Notes: a model not told the origin generated them from the letters alone. Shown: positions 1 through 10,705, counted from the first letter of the stretch. The stretch is DNA of 64,000 nucleotides from Chlorobiaceae bacterium (GCA_013334525.1 JAAXXK010000006.1:9186-73185), one strand, 5' to 3'. A program made the numbers and translations.

Positions 1-362
1 GAGGGGTGATCCTTCGTGTTGAACAGAATGTCGAACCGTTTCAACAGGACTTCCCGGAAGTAGCGGAACTCGTACTTCTTTGCATTGTATACAGCGGTCA
101 CATTGGGATCGGCGCTGAAGAAGTCGTAAATGATCTTGCTGAAAGCGATAACAGTTATCGAAACCTCAGGGTAGCGCTTCCTCAGCCCTCCGACCAGAGG
201 GGTGAGCATTATGGCGTCGCCATATCGTTCACGGGCAAGAATAACCACTTCGCGGAGCGGCCCCTGAAATTCCGGCAGCTGCTTCCTGTGTTTTCCGATG
301 TACTGCAGCGTTCGGGCAAAAGCCTGCCGGAACTGCCGTATTTTCTTTTTCCTTGGTTTCAT
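1..362 (-). CDS. Glycosyltransferase family 9 (heptosyltransferase-like), N-terminal part, runs off the left edge
   Basis: Reverse-strand translation from ATG at 362: MKPRKKKIRQFRQAFARTLQYIGKHRKQLPEFQGPLREVVILARERYGDAIMLTPLVGGLRKRYPEVSITVIAFSKIIYDFF..., open to the window edge. GT9-like GDAIMLTPLVGGLRKRYP. ATGA overlap with the upstream gene stop. Not in the ORF track because it is open-ended. Confidence 0.8.
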   Translation of the reverse strand, partial: MKPRKKKIRQFRQAFARTLQYIGKHRKQLPEFQGPLREVVILARERYGDAIMLTPLVGGLRKRYPEVSITVIAFSKIIYDFFSADPNVTAVYNAKKYEFRYFREVLLKRFDILFNTKDHP

Positions 363-1471
363 TTATGCAGCTTTTTTTCCCTGAGTTTCTGCTGCAGGTA
401 CCGTTCGAGGTTGTCGACCATGGCCGGCATGGTGAACTCGCGGCTTACCCGCTCATGTCCGGCCTTGCCGAATGCGGCAAGGGCTTCGGGGTTGTCGATG
501 ATCTTTTCGACGGCATCGGCGATGGCTTGCGGATCTTTCGGCGGTATGATGATGCCTGTGGCGCAGTCGAGGCTCCGGGAGGTTGCACCCATCAGTTCCC
601 GGGCGCCGTTGACGTCGGTCGCGATGACCGGTTTCTGCATGGCCATGGCTTCCATCACTACGTTGGGCATGCCTTCAAAGAGGGAGGCGAGCACGAAAAG
701 GTCACACCCCTTGAGGTAAGGGTAGATATCTGAAGCGAAGCCGAGCAGCACGAATGAGTCTTCAAGGCCGAGCGCCCGGACCTTTGCTTTCAGCTCTTCT
801 TCGAGTTTTCCTTCTCCCGATACGGCGAACAACAGGTCGCTTCGCTTTCTCCTGAGGATGGCTGCGGCCTCAATGAGGTAGCCGAACCCTTTCTGCTCGG
901 AGAGGCGGCCGGCGCTGTAGATGATCTTTTTACCGGGGAATCGGGAGGCGAAGTCCCAGGCGGTGACACTCTCCGGAATGATGAGCCCGTTGTAGATCAC
1001 CTTGACGAAGTCGCTGTCGAACCATCCGTAGCCGGCATAGGCCTCCTTTATGGTCCTGCTGTTGGTGATGATGCCGTCGGTGAGGTTGGTGAGCGTCAGT
1101 TTGTGCTTCCATTTGCGGCTGCAGAGCAGCATGCCGTGACGGGCAAGCACCAGGGGTTTGCCGATAAGGCGAGCGGCAAGGCCCGCGACCCGGACATCCT
1201 TGTTCAGGTTGCAGATGAGTATGTCGGTGTCGTTGCGCTTCATCCATGCGGCGATTTTCAGCGTCGTCAACGGACTGAGGTCTCCGCGGATTTCAAAAAC
1301 CCCGGTACGCACACCGCGAGCAGTGGCGTACTCCAGGATCTTGGAGTTTTTCTTGCTGGCGAGCACTACCGAATGGCCTCTTTCGGTGAGCCCTTTTGCG
1401 GCGTTTACCATCCATTTTTCTCCTCCGCCGAATTTGTTACGGCCGATGGAGTTGATGAAGAGAATGTTCAT
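359..1471 (-). CDS. Glycosyltransferase family 4 (GT-B)
   Basis: MNILFINSIGRNKFGGGEKWMVNAAKGL ... SAGRLSEQKGFGYLIEA ... LFVLASLFEGMPNVVMEAMA. The ORF extends to 1528, but the internal Met matches paralogue N-termini. Confidence 0.88.
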   Translation of the reverse strand: MNILFINSIGRNKFGGGEKWMVNAAKGLTERGHSVVLASKKNSKILEYATARGVRTGVFEIRGDLSPLTTLKIAAWMKRNDTDILICNLNKDVRVAGLAARLIGKPLVLARHGMLLCSRKWKHKLTLTNLTDGIITNSRTIKEAYAGYGWFDSDFVKVIYNGLIIPESVTAWDFASRFPGKKIIYSAGRLSEQKGFGYLIEAAAILRRKRSDLLFAVSGEGKLEEELKAKVRALGLEDSFVLLGFASDIYPYLKGCDLFVLASLFEGMPNVVMEAMAMQKPVIATDVNGARELMGATSRSLDCATGIIIPPKDPQAIADAVEKIIDNPEALAAFGKAGHERVSREFTMPAMVDNLERYLQQKLREKKLHK

Positions 1472-2550
1472 CTTGGCTGTTTTGCGATTGTCTGTCGGCA
1501 GAAGGTAACCATTTGCTGCTCGATGCACGCTGCCGAATACTTTTCAGCGACGCTAAGACGAGCAGCTTCGCTGATCTGTCGACGGTAGTCAGGTTCAAGG
1601 TAGAATTTCAGGAAGATGTCAGCAAGGGCGTTTTCGTCACCGTAGCCGACCAGGCGTCCGTTAACCGAATCGGTGATGATCTCCGTGACTCCGCCGCCGG
1701 CCAGCGTGCTTACCGGGGCGTTTCCGAGGTACATGGCCTCCAGCAAAGCGATGGAAAGCCCTTCGCTGACTGAGGTCATGGCGAATACGTCGCTTCCTGC
1801 AAGCTCAGGGTAGGGGTTGTCGATAAAGCCGCGAAGCACGACCTTGCCGTCGAGTTTCAGTTTCCTGATGAGCTGCTCGAGGTTTGCCCGTTCAGCGCCC
1901 TCCCCGAGGATCTGGAGCGTGGCTTCGATGGCCGGCATCATGGCGAGGAATCGTGCAAATCCTCGAATCAACAGGTCGTGGCTTTTGTTTTTGTCAAGAC
2001 GACCCATAGCCGTGATGACCATTTTCCTGCCGGTATTGCGCGTTTTTTCCGGTGCGACCCTGTCCAGTTCCCTTGTGTCGATGCCGTTGTAGATGACCCG
2101 TATCCTGTCGGCAGGAATGAACCCCGACTTGAGCAGCCCCTCCTTGATCTGCCGTGCGTTTACAATGATGCCGTCGGCCAGGGTGCGGTAGACCAGCCTG
2201 CCCGCCAGGGTGTTCTTCGGGGTGCGCAGGGCGCCCAGCCAGAGTACGTTCCTGATGCCGCAGATCCGGCTCACGATGCCCGCGATCGCATACTCCTTCC
2301 GCTTGGAGGGGACAATCACGTCGATACTGTGTTTTTTGACGATCTCCACAAGCTTTGCTATGGTGTAGAGATCGCCTTCGAAAATGAAGGGGAGCCGGTA
2401 TTTCAGCAGGTCGGTGTGGTCGCCGATCTCATTCCTGCGGTAGGCGAAAACGACATGGTGCCTGCCGGAGAGGGCTTCTGCGGCAAGTATGACCGATTTT
2501 TCGTTTCCGCCCCATCCACTGCTGGCGGAATTAAGGAAGAGAAAATTCAT
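1468..2550 (-). CDS. Glycosyltransferase family 4 (GT-B)
   Basis: MNFLFLNSASSGWGGNEKSV ... AMGRLDKNKSHDLLIRGFARF ... SVSEGLSIALLEAMYLG; overlaps the next start by 4 nt. Confidence 0.87.
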   Translation of the reverse strand: MNFLFLNSASSGWGGNEKSVILAAEALSGRHHVVFAYRRNEIGDHTDLLKYRLPFIFEGDLYTIAKLVEIVKKHSIDVIVPSKRKEYAIAGIVSRICGIRNVLWLGALRTPKNTLAGRLVYRTLADGIIVNARQIKEGLLKSGFIPADRIRVIYNGIDTRELDRVAPEKTRNTGRKMVITAMGRLDKNKSHDLLIRGFARFLAMMPAIEATLQILGEGAERANLEQLIRKLKLDGKVVLRGFIDNPYPELAGSDVFAMTSVSEGLSIALLEAMYLGNAPVSTLAGGGVTEIITDSVNGRLVGYGDENALADIFLKFYLEPDYRRQISEAARLSVAEKYSAACIEQQMVTFCRQTIAKQPR

Positions 2551-2639
2551 GCAGGAATGATCGGTGCGCTTTTTCCACTTGCCAGGGGGCTTGCGGCATG
2601 GGCTTTTATTGAAGGAAAGTTACAAAATAACCACTTTCG

Positions 2640-3704
2640 TCATCTCTTCGACTGCTGCCTGCAGAACATGGCGACCTCATTTTTCATCCGTTCCATCGAG
2701 AATCGTTCGACAATCCGCTCTCTCGCTTTTGCCGATAAATTCCGGCGCAGTTCAGCCGAGCCGCAAAGCGATTTCAGTGTCGCCGTCAGGGCTTCTACAT
2801 CGCCGTAATCGAGCATGAAGCCGTTGTCGCCGTGATCGATTGCCTCGTCGGCACCGCCGGCCCTTGTGCTTAAAGGGGCGTTTCCGAGGTACATGGCTTC
2901 GAGCAGCGCGTTGGGCAGCCCTTCGTTGGTCGAGGTAACGGCGAAAATGTCGCTGACGGCAAGCCAGGGATAGGGGTTGGACTGGAAGCCGGGAAAGATC
3001 ACCCTGTCGCCGATTCCGAGCTGCCCGGCCAGTTGCATGAAGGCCTCTTTTTGCGCGCCCTCCCCGATGATGACAAGTCCGGCCTCACGGTCGCCGCTCT
3101 CCTTGACGAACCGGGCAAAGCCGCGGATGAGGAAGTCGTATCCCTTGTTCCAGGTCAGCCGTCCGAGTCCGGTTATGGTGACCGGGAAGGGTTTCTGTAC
3201 GGTTTTCTCTGCACAGAGCCGGTCGATCTCCTTTGTGTCGAGTCCGTTGTAGATGACCCTGATCTTTTCCGACGGGATGTAGCCTGTTTCGAGCAGGGTT
3301 TTCCTGATTTTGCCTGCGTTGACGATGATGCCGCTGCTGAGCGTGTGGTACATGAAGCGCTGCCACGGCCACTTCAGGCGCCGGTCGGCGCCGAGCCGGA
3401 TGATGACCGGCGTGCCGGTGATCCTGCCTGCAAGGCCGCCAAGGAGATAGTCTTTCCGTTTGGTCGGGATGATGACATCGATACCGGTTTTCCTGATGAT
3501 GGAGACCATCCTGAAGAGTGTGAAAAGATCGACATGGCTCAGGCAGGGCAGGCGGAACTTCGGCAGGTCGAAGTTCTTCCCGACGACCTCCCTCCTGTAG
3601 ACCAGGGATACTTCATGCTCTTCCGAGAGCGCCCCGGCGGCCATGCGTGTCCATTTTTCCGTGCCGCCCCACTCACGCGCCGAATTGATGAAAAGGATCT
3701 TCAT
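2640..3704 (-). CDS. Glycosyltransferase family 4 (GT-B), paralogue of the preceding gene
   Basis: MKILFINSAREWGGTEKWTRMAAGAL ... LGRLTWNKGYDFLIRGFARF ... STNEGLPNALLEAMYLG. ORF starts at 3752; start trimmed by homology. Confidence 0.87.
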   Translation of the reverse strand: MKILFINSAREWGGTEKWTRMAAGALSEEHEVSLVYRREVVGKNFDLPKFRLPCLSHVDLFTLFRMVSIIRKTGIDVIIPTKRKDYLLGGLAGRITGTPVIIRLGADRRLKWPWQRFMYHTLSSGIIVNAGKIRKTLLETGYIPSEKIRVIYNGLDTKEIDRLCAEKTVQKPFPVTITGLGRLTWNKGYDFLIRGFARFVKESGDREAGLVIIGEGAQKEAFMQLAGQLGIGDRVIFPGFQSNPYPWLAVSDIFAVTSTNEGLPNALLEAMYLGNAPLSTRAGGADEAIDHGDNGFMLDYGDVEALTATLKSLCGSAELRRNLSAKARERIVERFSMERMKNEVAMFCRQQSKR

Positions 3705-3705
3705 G

Positions 3706-5010
3706 CTACAGCCTGCCGTCGAAATCCCCGGTCTCCAGCACCCCCTTGACATCGTAGACGATGCCGTTCGGGGTGGAGCAGAACGAGCGGATTTTCAATC
3801 CGGCGAACGCCTTGTGCGCAACAGCGAGGATAACGGCTTCGTAGGTCCCCTCGACGGGTGATTCGATGCACTCGACCCCGTACTCCTGCCGAACCTCTCC
3901 GGGATTGACCCATGGGTCGTAGATATCGACGCTGGCCCCGTAATGGCCAAGTTCCCTGACGATGTCCACTGCCCGTGTGTTGCGGATATCAGGGCAGTTC
4001 TCCTTGAAGGTGATGCCGAGCATGAGTACCCTTGCCCCTTTCACCTTGATGTCGCGGGAGATCATCAGCTTGACCGCTTCGGAAGCGACATATCTGCCCA
4101 TGTTGTCGTTCAGGCGTCGGCCTGCGAGGATGATTTCGGGATTGTAGCCATAATCCTGCGCTTTCTGGGCAAGGTAATAGGGGTCGACTCCGATGCAGTG
4201 GCCGCCCACCAGGCCTGGCTTGAAGGGGAGGAAGTTCCACTTGGTGCCTGCTGCGGCGAGCACCTGGTGCGTGTCGATTCCCATCAGGTTGAAGATCATG
4301 GCCAGTTCGTTGACGAAGGCTATGTTGATGTCCCGCTGCGAGTTTTCGATGACCTTCGCGGCTTCCGCCACCCTGATCGAAGAGGCCATATAGGTGCCGG
4401 CAGTGATTATCGAGCGGTAAAGCCCGTCGACCCTGGCCGCCGTTTCGGGTGTCGAACCAGAGGTCACCTTCCGGATTTTGGTTACGGTGTGCTCCTTGTC
4501 GCCGGGGTTGATCCGTTCCGGGGAGTATCCGGCGAAGAAGTCGCGGTTGAACACCAGCCCGGAGACCCGCTCAAGCACAGGGACGCAGTCCTCTTCGGTA
4601 GCGCCGGGATAGACGGTCGATTCGTAGATCACGATGTCGCCTTTGCCGAGCACTTGGCCTACGGTTTCGCTTGCCTTGACCAGCGGCGTCAGCACCGGCT
4701 GGTGGTGCCGGTCTGTCGGAGTCGGTACGGTGACGATGTAGATGTTCGCGTCAACGAGGTCGCTGACCTCCGAGGTGAAGAAAAGTCCTGTTTCGGAACC
4801 TGAAGCGTGGGGATTGCCTGCGACAAGCACGGAGGCGAGGTTCGACCCGTCGACTTCGAGAGTCTTGTCACAGCCGTCGCGAAGCTCCTTTACGCGCTCA
4901 TGCTTGATGTCGAAGCCGATGACCGGGTACTTCCTTGCGAACTCCACGGCGAGGGGCAGGCCGACATAACCCAGTCCGATCAATGCTATTTTGACATCTT
5001 TCATGGTCAC
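3706..5010 (-). CDS. Nucleotide-sugar dehydrogenase (UDP-sugar C6 dehydrogenase, TviB/WbpO-like)
   Basis: [60 protein letters not shown] motifs. Confidence 0.9.
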   Translation of the reverse strand: MTMKDVKIALIGLGYVGLPLAVEFARKYPVIGFDIKHERVKELRDGCDKTLEVDGSNLASVLVAGNPHASGSETGLFFTSEVSDLVDANIYIVTVPTPTDRHHQPVLTPLVKASETVGQVLGKGDIVIYESTVYPGATEEDCVPVLERVSGLVFNRDFFAGYSPERINPGDKEHTVTKIRKVTSGSTPETAARVDGLYRSIITAGTYMASSIRVAEAAKVIENSQRDINIAFVNELAMIFNLMGIDTHQVLAAAGTKWNFLPFKPGLVGGHCIGVDPYYLAQKAQDYGYNPEIILAGRRLNDNMGRYVASEAVKLMISRDIKVKGARVLMLGITFKENCPDIRNTRAVDIVRELGHYGASVDIYDPWVNPGEVRQEYGVECIESPVEGTYEAVILAVAHKAFAGLKIRSFCSTPNGIVYDVKGVLETGDFDGRL

Positions 5011-5013
5011 TGC

Positions 5014-6066
5014 TTAAGCGTTGAAGAATTCACGGTACCATGCGATGAAGCGGTCGACTCCCTCCTGTACCGAGGTTTCAGGCTTGTAACCGAGGTCTCG
5101 GACCAGGTCGGCGACATCTGCGTAGGTGGAGGGTACATCGCCGGGCTGTATGGGCAGCATGTTCTTTTCGATGGTGGTCCCGAGGGCTATTTCTATGGCC
5201 GCGATGTAGTCCATCAGCCTGACCGGCTGGTTGTTGCCGATGTTGTAGACCCTGTAGGGGGCGGACGATGAGCCGGGGTCAGGCGCCATGGCCGACCAGT
5301 CGGGGTTCGGTCGGGCAGGATGGTCGATTACCCTGACGATGCCTTCGACGATGTCGTCGATATAGGTGAAATCGCGCTGCATGTTGCCGTAGTTGAAGAC
5401 GTCGATCGGACGACCTTCAAGGGCGGCCTTGGTGAAGAGGAAGAGCGCCATGTCCGGCCGTCCCCAGGGACCGTAGACCGTGAAGAACCTCAGGCCTGTG
5501 GTCGGTATGCCGAACAGGTGGCTGTAGGTGTGGGCCATCAGCTCGTTGGATTTCTTGCTGGCCGCATAGAGGCTGACGGGGTGGTCGACGTTGTGGTGGA
5601 CGGAGAAGGGCTGGAGTTCATTGAGCCCGTAGACCGACGAGCTTGATGCGTAGCAGAGGTTGCCGACTCCGTGGTGGCGGCATGCTTCGAGCAGGTTCAC
5701 GAATCCGACGATGTTCGAACTGATGTAGGCTCCGGGGTTGGTCAGGGAGTAGCGCACGCCGGCCTGTGCCGCGAGGTTGCATACCGCATCGAACTTTTCG
5801 GTGCGGAAAAGATTGTCGATGCCCTCGCTGTCTTCAAGGTTCAGTTTGATGAAGCGGTAACCGGGATATTTGGATGACTGTATCGTCCTGCCGTATTCGA
5901 CGGCTTTGCTGTCGATGCCCGAGAACTCAAGTCGTCCATATTTAACCCGCTGGTCGTAGTAGTCGTTTATGTTGTCGAGGCCGACCACTTCGTCGCCCCT
6001 TGAGGCGAGTCGTTCAGCCAGATGGAATCCGATAAACCCGGCGGTGCCGGTCACAAGTATTTTCAC
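5014..6066 (-). CDS. NAD-dependent epimerase, UDP-glucuronate 4-epimerase-like
   Basis: MKILVTGTAGFIGFHLAERLASRGDEVVGLDNINDYYD; YAASKKSNELMAHTYSHLFGIPTTGLRFFTVYGPWGRPDMA. Confidence 0.9.
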   Translation of the reverse strand: MKILVTGTAGFIGFHLAERLASRGDEVVGLDNINDYYDQRVKYGRLEFSGIDSKAVEYGRTIQSSKYPGYRFIKLNLEDSEGIDNLFRTEKFDAVCNLAAQAGVRYSLTNPGAYISSNIVGFVNLLEACRHHGVGNLCYASSSSVYGLNELQPFSVHHNVDHPVSLYAASKKSNELMAHTYSHLFGIPTTGLRFFTVYGPWGRPDMALFLFTKAALEGRPIDVFNYGNMQRDFTYIDDIVEGIVRVIDHPARPNPDWSAMAPDPGSSSAPYRVYNIGNNQPVRLMDYIAAIEIALGTTIEKNMLPIQPGDVPSTYADVADLVRDLGYKPETSVQEGVDRFIAWYREFFNA

Positions 6067-6305
6067 TCAGGATCAAGATTGGGCCCGTTTACGGGCGGTT
6101 GCCGGGAACCGGTATGCAAGCCTGCGGCCTGCGTATCCAGATGCAGATAGCATTGTAAATCAAGATAATCAGCTTTTTTGTAAAAATGGGAGCCAATTTT
6201 CCGGAAGGAAATGCGTCAGATGCTTAGATTAATTACAGTCCTTCTGTAGTTGACCATTGATGTTGCGACGACAGGGGCAACCACCAAACCGACTAACCGT
6301 GGCAG

Positions 6306-7250
6306 ATGAATTCAGTTCCTGACATGCCGGACGTCAAACGTCCGGCTCTTGTTGGTACCATCATGGTGCTGCTTTCCATCCTGGTCGCCTATCCGCTCGT
6401 CGGCTCGATCCTGACAATGCTTGTCGCGAGGGGCCGCACGATGGACTCCGATTTCCGCTGGATTGATGGCTCTGTCCTGCCTTTGCTGCTTGCGGCCCAG
6501 GTCATCGGGCAGCTTGTTGTGCTTGCCCTGCCGGTGTTCCTGCTCGCACGGAGGTATTCCGGCGGCCATCTGTTTGACAGGGCCAACCTTTCGTGGCTCG
6601 GCATCGGAAACAGCGCAAACCTGCGGGCTGCCTTGAGGGCTGCCGCCGGCATGGTGCTCCTTCAACCGTTCCTCTACAGCATCGTCGAGGTGCAGAACCT
6701 TCTTCTGCCTTTTCTTGGCGAGACGGGCAGGGATATGCTTCGTGACCAGGCCCGTCTCGACCTGTTCCTCAGAAAGATTGCCGGAGAGGCATCCCCAGGC
6801 GGATTCCTGGCTGCCGCTGCGGTGCTTGTCCTGACGCCCTCTATCTGCGAAGAGCTTTTTTTCCGGGGATTTATCCAGAAAAGCTTTGCCCAGATTCTGA
6901 CGCCCAATAAAGCGTTCCTGATCACGGGGTTCGTGTTCGCGCTGTTCCACATGGAGTGGTTCAATCTTGTGCCGCTGACTTTGCTTGGCTGGTATATTGG
7001 GTATATTTACGTAAAATCTGGTGACCTTTCCGTACCTGCAGTTGCCCACGGAACCAACAACCTGATGGCGCTGGTGTTGCTCAAGGCAGAAGGGTTGCCT
7101 GGCCTTGCGGGTGCCGGGGATGCTTCTGTCGGACTTTTAGTTAAATGGCAGTGGTGGCTTTTTGTGCTTTTTTCACTGGTTATTTTTTTCCTGCTGATCC
7201 GGCGTTTTCCGGAAAAGGCGGCATACACAATCCCTGACCGGCAGTTCTGA
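6306..7250 (+). CDS. CPBP family intramembrane metalloprotease
   Basis: Multi-TM; PSICEELFFRGFIQKSF (EExxxR) and GFVFALFHMEW motifs. Confidence 0.85.
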   Translation: MNSVPDMPDVKRPALVGTIMVLLSILVAYPLVGSILTMLVARGRTMDSDFRWIDGSVLPLLLAAQVIGQLVVLALPVFLLARRYSGGHLFDRANLSWLGIGNSANLRAALRAAAGMVLLQPFLYSIVEVQNLLLPFLGETGRDMLRDQARLDLFLRKIAGEASPGGFLAAAAVLVLTPSICEELFFRGFIQKSFAQILTPNKAFLITGFVFALFHMEWFNLVPLTLLGWYIGYIYVKSGDLSVPAVAHGTNNLMALVLLKAEGLPGLAGAGDASVGLLVKWQWWLFVLFSLVIFFLLIRRFPEKAAYTIPDRQF

Positions 7251-7251
7251 C

Positions 7252-8091
7252 ATGTCTTCTTTGATGCAAAGCAATCTTTTCAAGAGGGTGGCCGTCGCCC
7301 TTGTGGGTATTCCACTGCTCCTTTGGCTCAATATGACGGGTGGACTCTATTTCCTCGTGATGGTGCTCGTGCTCAGCCTCACGGCAACCTTCGAGTTCTG
7401 GCGGCTTGCCGAGCATCGTGCACATCCGCCTTCGATCCTGCTGCTCCTGCCCATGACGGCTTTCATCCAGCTCAATTTTTATTTCCGGTTCCTCGATTAC
7501 TGGGAAGCGTTTCTGGTCGTCATCATGTTCCTGTATGTGCTGGAACTCTGGCGCCAGCAGGGCTCGCAGTTTTTGAATATCGGCACAACGCTTGTCGGGC
7601 TCATGTATGTGAACCTGACCTTCGGCGCCCTGCTCCGGTTGCGCCTTTTCGGATCGGCGCCTGGAAGCCCCGGAACCATGGCAGGCGCATCTCCCGTCCT
7701 CCTGATGTTTTTCTGTGTCTGGGCTGCGGACATTTTCGCCTATTTCGGTGGAAGCACTTTCGGCGGAAAATTCATCAAGCGGAAGCTGTTTCCCCGGTTG
7801 AGCCCGAAGAAGACCTGGGAGGGCTATTTTTCCGGGATCGCAGGCAGCATCTTGGCGGCATGGGCATGTTCCTCGTTTGTCACCCACCAGCCGATTCTCA
7901 ATGCGGCCATAATAGGACTGTTCATAGGCGCAGTCAGTCCTGCCGGCGACCTGATGGAGTCGATGTTCAAGCGTGACGCCGGAGTCAAGGACTCTTCAGG
8001 CCTCATTCCCGGGCACGGAGGAGTGCTTGACCGTTTCGACACCATCATGTTTATCGCACCCCTGATCTATTTTCTGGTTACCCTCAGTTGA
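7252..8091 (+). CDS. cdsA: Phosphatidate cytidylyltransferase
   Basis: C-terminal SPAGDLMESMFKRDAGVKDSSGLIPGHGGVLDRFD signature. Confidence 0.93.
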   Translation: MSSLMQSNLFKRVAVALVGIPLLLWLNMTGGLYFLVMVLVLSLTATFEFWRLAEHRAHPPSILLLLPMTAFIQLNFYFRFLDYWEAFLVVIMFLYVLELWRQQGSQFLNIGTTLVGLMYVNLTFGALLRLRLFGSAPGSPGTMAGASPVLLMFFCVWAADIFAYFGGSTFGGKFIKRKLFPRLSPKKTWEGYFSGIAGSILAAWACSSFVTHQPILNAAIIGLFIGAVSPAGDLMESMFKRDAGVKDSSGLIPGHGGVLDRFDTIMFIAPLIYFLVTLS

Positions 8092-8185
8092 GGGTCGGCC
8101 GTGGTCGCCCCGAACGAAATGTTTTTCTTATATTGAATTCCGTTTTTGAAGTTTCGGACCCGGCGGTCTCATCGTAAGCCTGTCA

Positions 8186-8662
8186 TTGACCATGAATATC
8201 GAAGCCCTTCTCACAGAAAAGTGTATCACCCTGAACCTTGAGTCCGGTTCCAAGGAAGAGGTGATTGATGCCATGATTGCCATGTTGGCCGAACATGACA
8301 AGGTCATGGATATCGAACGGCTTGCCGAGGATGTGCGGAAGCGGGAGCGGGAGATGTCTACAGGTATCGGCAAAAACATCGGTCTGCCGCACGCCAAGAC
8401 TTCCGCCGTGATCGAGCCGGTGCTTGGCGTGGCAACACTGAGCCGGGAGGTCGATTTCGATTCCATCGACAGCCAGCCGGTGCAGATCGTATTTCTGCTC
8501 GCCACCCCCGAAGCGATGCTTGCCGAACACCTGAAACTGCTGGGGCGCATTACGCGGCTTGCCGGCAGGGACGATGTTCGCCAGAGGATCCTGGATGCGA
8601 CCACCCCCAGTGAGGTCCTCGCCCTTTTTCGTGAAGAGGAAAAGGATTTACCCCAGATTTAA
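8186..8662 (+). CDS. PTS EIIA (fructose/nitrogen-regulatory type) domain protein
   Basis: [21 protein letters not shown] (active-site His region) and [22 protein letters not shown]. Confidence 0.85.
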   Translation: MTMNIEALLTEKCITLNLESGSKEEVIDAMIAMLAEHDKVMDIERLAEDVRKREREMSTGIGKNIGLPHAKTSAVIEPVLGVATLSREVDFDSIDSQPVQIVFLLATPEAMLAEHLKLLGRITRLAGRDDVRQRILDATTPSEVLALFREEEKDLPQI

Positions 8663-8682
8663 TTTCGACTCAAAGGCATTAT

Positions 8683-9960
8683 ATGGCGGAGTTCCAGGCA
8701 GTAAAGGGAGCAAGGGACATTTTTCCCGAAGAGGTAGTCCGGTGGCATTATGTCGAGGGAGTTATCCGCTCGATAGCCTCATTGTATGGATTCAGCGAGA
8801 TCCGCACCCCCGTTTTCGAGTATACCGAGCTGTTCCAGCGCGGCATCGGCTCGACGACCGATATTGTCGGCAAGGAGATGTTCACCTTCCTGCCCGACCC
8901 CAACGGCCGCTCCATCACCCTGAGGCCCGAGATGACTGCCGGCGTGATGCGGGCCTGCCTTCAAAAGAACCTTCTTTCGCTCGCCCCGGTACACAAGCTT
9001 TATTATATAAGCGATCTTTTCCGCAAGGAGAGGCCGCAGGCCGGACGACAGCGCCAGTTTTCGCAGTTCGGCGCAGAACTGCTCGGCGTATCTTCGCCGG
9101 CGGCAGTCGCCGAGGTGCTCACCTTCATGACGCAGGTATTTGATACTCTCGGCCTGAAAGGCCTGAGGCTCAGGATCAATTCCCTCGGCGATGTCGAAGA
9201 CCGGACCCGTTACCGGGAGGCATTGCGTGACTATTTCCTCCCTTATTCAGGCGATCTCGACGATTCATCGAAGGAGCGGCTGGAGAAAAACCCTTTGAGG
9301 ATTCTCGATTCGAAGAACCCGGCGTTGAAGGAGATGATCGACGGTGCGCCGAGGCTCTACTCCTATCTTAAGGCTGAAGCGGTCGCTGATTTTGAAAAGG
9401 TGCTCTCATTCCTTTCCGACCGGGGGATTTCCTACGATATCGATCACCTGCTTGTGCGCGGGCTCGACTATTACTGCCATGCGGCTTTCGAGGTCACCAG
9501 TTCCGAGCTTGGCGCCCAGGACGCCATCGGTGGCGGCGGTCGTTACGATGGCCTGTCGAGGGAGCTCGGAGCCTCGTCCGATCTGCCCGCAGTAGGTTTT
9601 GCCGTAGGTATGGAACGGCTCATGATCGCCATGGAAAAACAGGGGCTGTTCGCTGCCCTGAACCCCCGGGGGCCGCTTGTCTATGTGGTGGTGCAGCAGC
9701 AGGAACTGGCCGACCACGGTATGCAGGTCGCTTTCAGGCTTCGCAAGGCCGGCCTCAGGGTAGAGATCGACCTGGCCGCTCGCAGTATGAAGGCGCAGAT
9801 GCGTGAGGCGAACCGAGTAGGTTCAGCCTATGCGCTCATTATCGGCCAGACGGAATACGAGTCGGGGCTCTATTCGCTGAAGAACCTGGTGAACTCCGAA
9901 CAGAGTTCGCTGGCGCTCGACGCTGTCATCGAAATCCTCTCTTCTCCCTCCCCGTGTTGA
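8683..9960 (+). CDS. hisS: Histidyl-tRNA synthetase
   Basis: [47 protein letters not shown]. Confidence 0.95.
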   Translation: MAEFQAVKGARDIFPEEVVRWHYVEGVIRSIASLYGFSEIRTPVFEYTELFQRGIGSTTDIVGKEMFTFLPDPNGRSITLRPEMTAGVMRACLQKNLLSLAPVHKLYYISDLFRKERPQAGRQRQFSQFGAELLGVSSPAAVAEVLTFMTQVFDTLGLKGLRLRINSLGDVEDRTRYREALRDYFLPYSGDLDDSSKERLEKNPLRILDSKNPALKEMIDGAPRLYSYLKAEAVADFEKVLSFLSDRGISYDIDHLLVRGLDYYCHAAFEVTSSELGAQDAIGGGGRYDGLSRELGASSDLPAVGFAVGMERLMIAMEKQGLFAALNPRGPLVYVVVQQQELADHGMQVAFRLRKAGLRVEIDLAARSMKAQMREANRVGSAYALIIGQTEYESGLYSLKNLVNSEQSSLALDAVIEILSSPSPC

Positions 9961-9997
9961 AACCCTGCTGACATTCAGACATTCCACATTCCTGTAG

Positions 9998-10214
9998 CCC
10001 CGGACTTCAGTCCGGGGGATAGAGAATGCTCCTCCCCCCCATCATCGGGCTTCAGCCCAAGACCTTTCACTGCATAAACGAGTATCGCGATAAACCCGAT
10101 GAAGACATTGGACTGAAGTCTGAAATATTTAATTTTATCAGTCATCCCCGGGTTGAAACCCGGGGCAACTGAAGAGCATGTAATAGTTGAATGTCCGGAG
10201 GGTTAAAACCCTCC
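9998..10214. repeat. Array of palindromic REP-like elements (5 clear copies)
   Basis: CCCCGGACTTCAGTCCGGGG (9998-10017), GGGCTTCAGCCC (10047-10058), GGACTGAAGTCT (10110-10121), CCCCGGGTTGAAACCCGGGG (10146-10165), GGAGGGTTAAAACCCTCC (10197-10214). Confidence 0.85.
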
Positions 10215-10313
10215 TGAATGTGGGAGGTTGAAACCCGGTACTCCCGAAAGTAGGAGTGTTTCTGACCGGCGTTCGACTTTCACCCAAACTGCCATGAATT
10301 TATCGATGTACCG

Positions 10314-10556
10314 ATGAAACCACAGGTGACCATATACGGTAAACCAGAATGCTGCCTGTGCGACGAGGCCATGGAGGTCCTGGAGCAGGTCCGGAAGCGA
10401 ATTGCGTTCGACATCGAGAAAAAGGACATAACGGACGATCCCGATCTTTCCGTACGTTACGCCATCAGTATTCCAGTCATCCTTATCGATGGCCGCATGG
10501 CTTTCAAGCATCGCGTCGACAAGGAGCGCCTCATTGCCCTGCTCAAGGGACGCTGA
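10314..10556 (+). CDS. Glutaredoxin/thioredoxin-like small protein
   Basis: KPQVTIYGKPECCLCDEAMEVLEQVRK ... SIPVILIDGRMAFKHRVD; 80 aa. Confidence 0.75.
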   Translation: MKPQVTIYGKPECCLCDEAMEVLEQVRKRIAFDIEKKDITDDPDLSVRYAISIPVILIDGRMAFKHRVDKERLIALLKGR

Positions 10557-10705
10557 CATTTCATCCAATCGATACAGTTACAAGTAGCGTAAAGGCAAGG
10601 TCATCGGGTGCGTTTGGATGTCCCGGGACGGTTGCGTAATATTGCTATAGAGCCTGAAATGGGGGCTTCAAGGGATTTTATTATGACTGAATGGCGTTTT
10701 AGGGG

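Noticed and set aside
3943-4803. 286-aa forward ORF
   Set aside because: Antisense to the nucleotide-sugar dehydrogenase.
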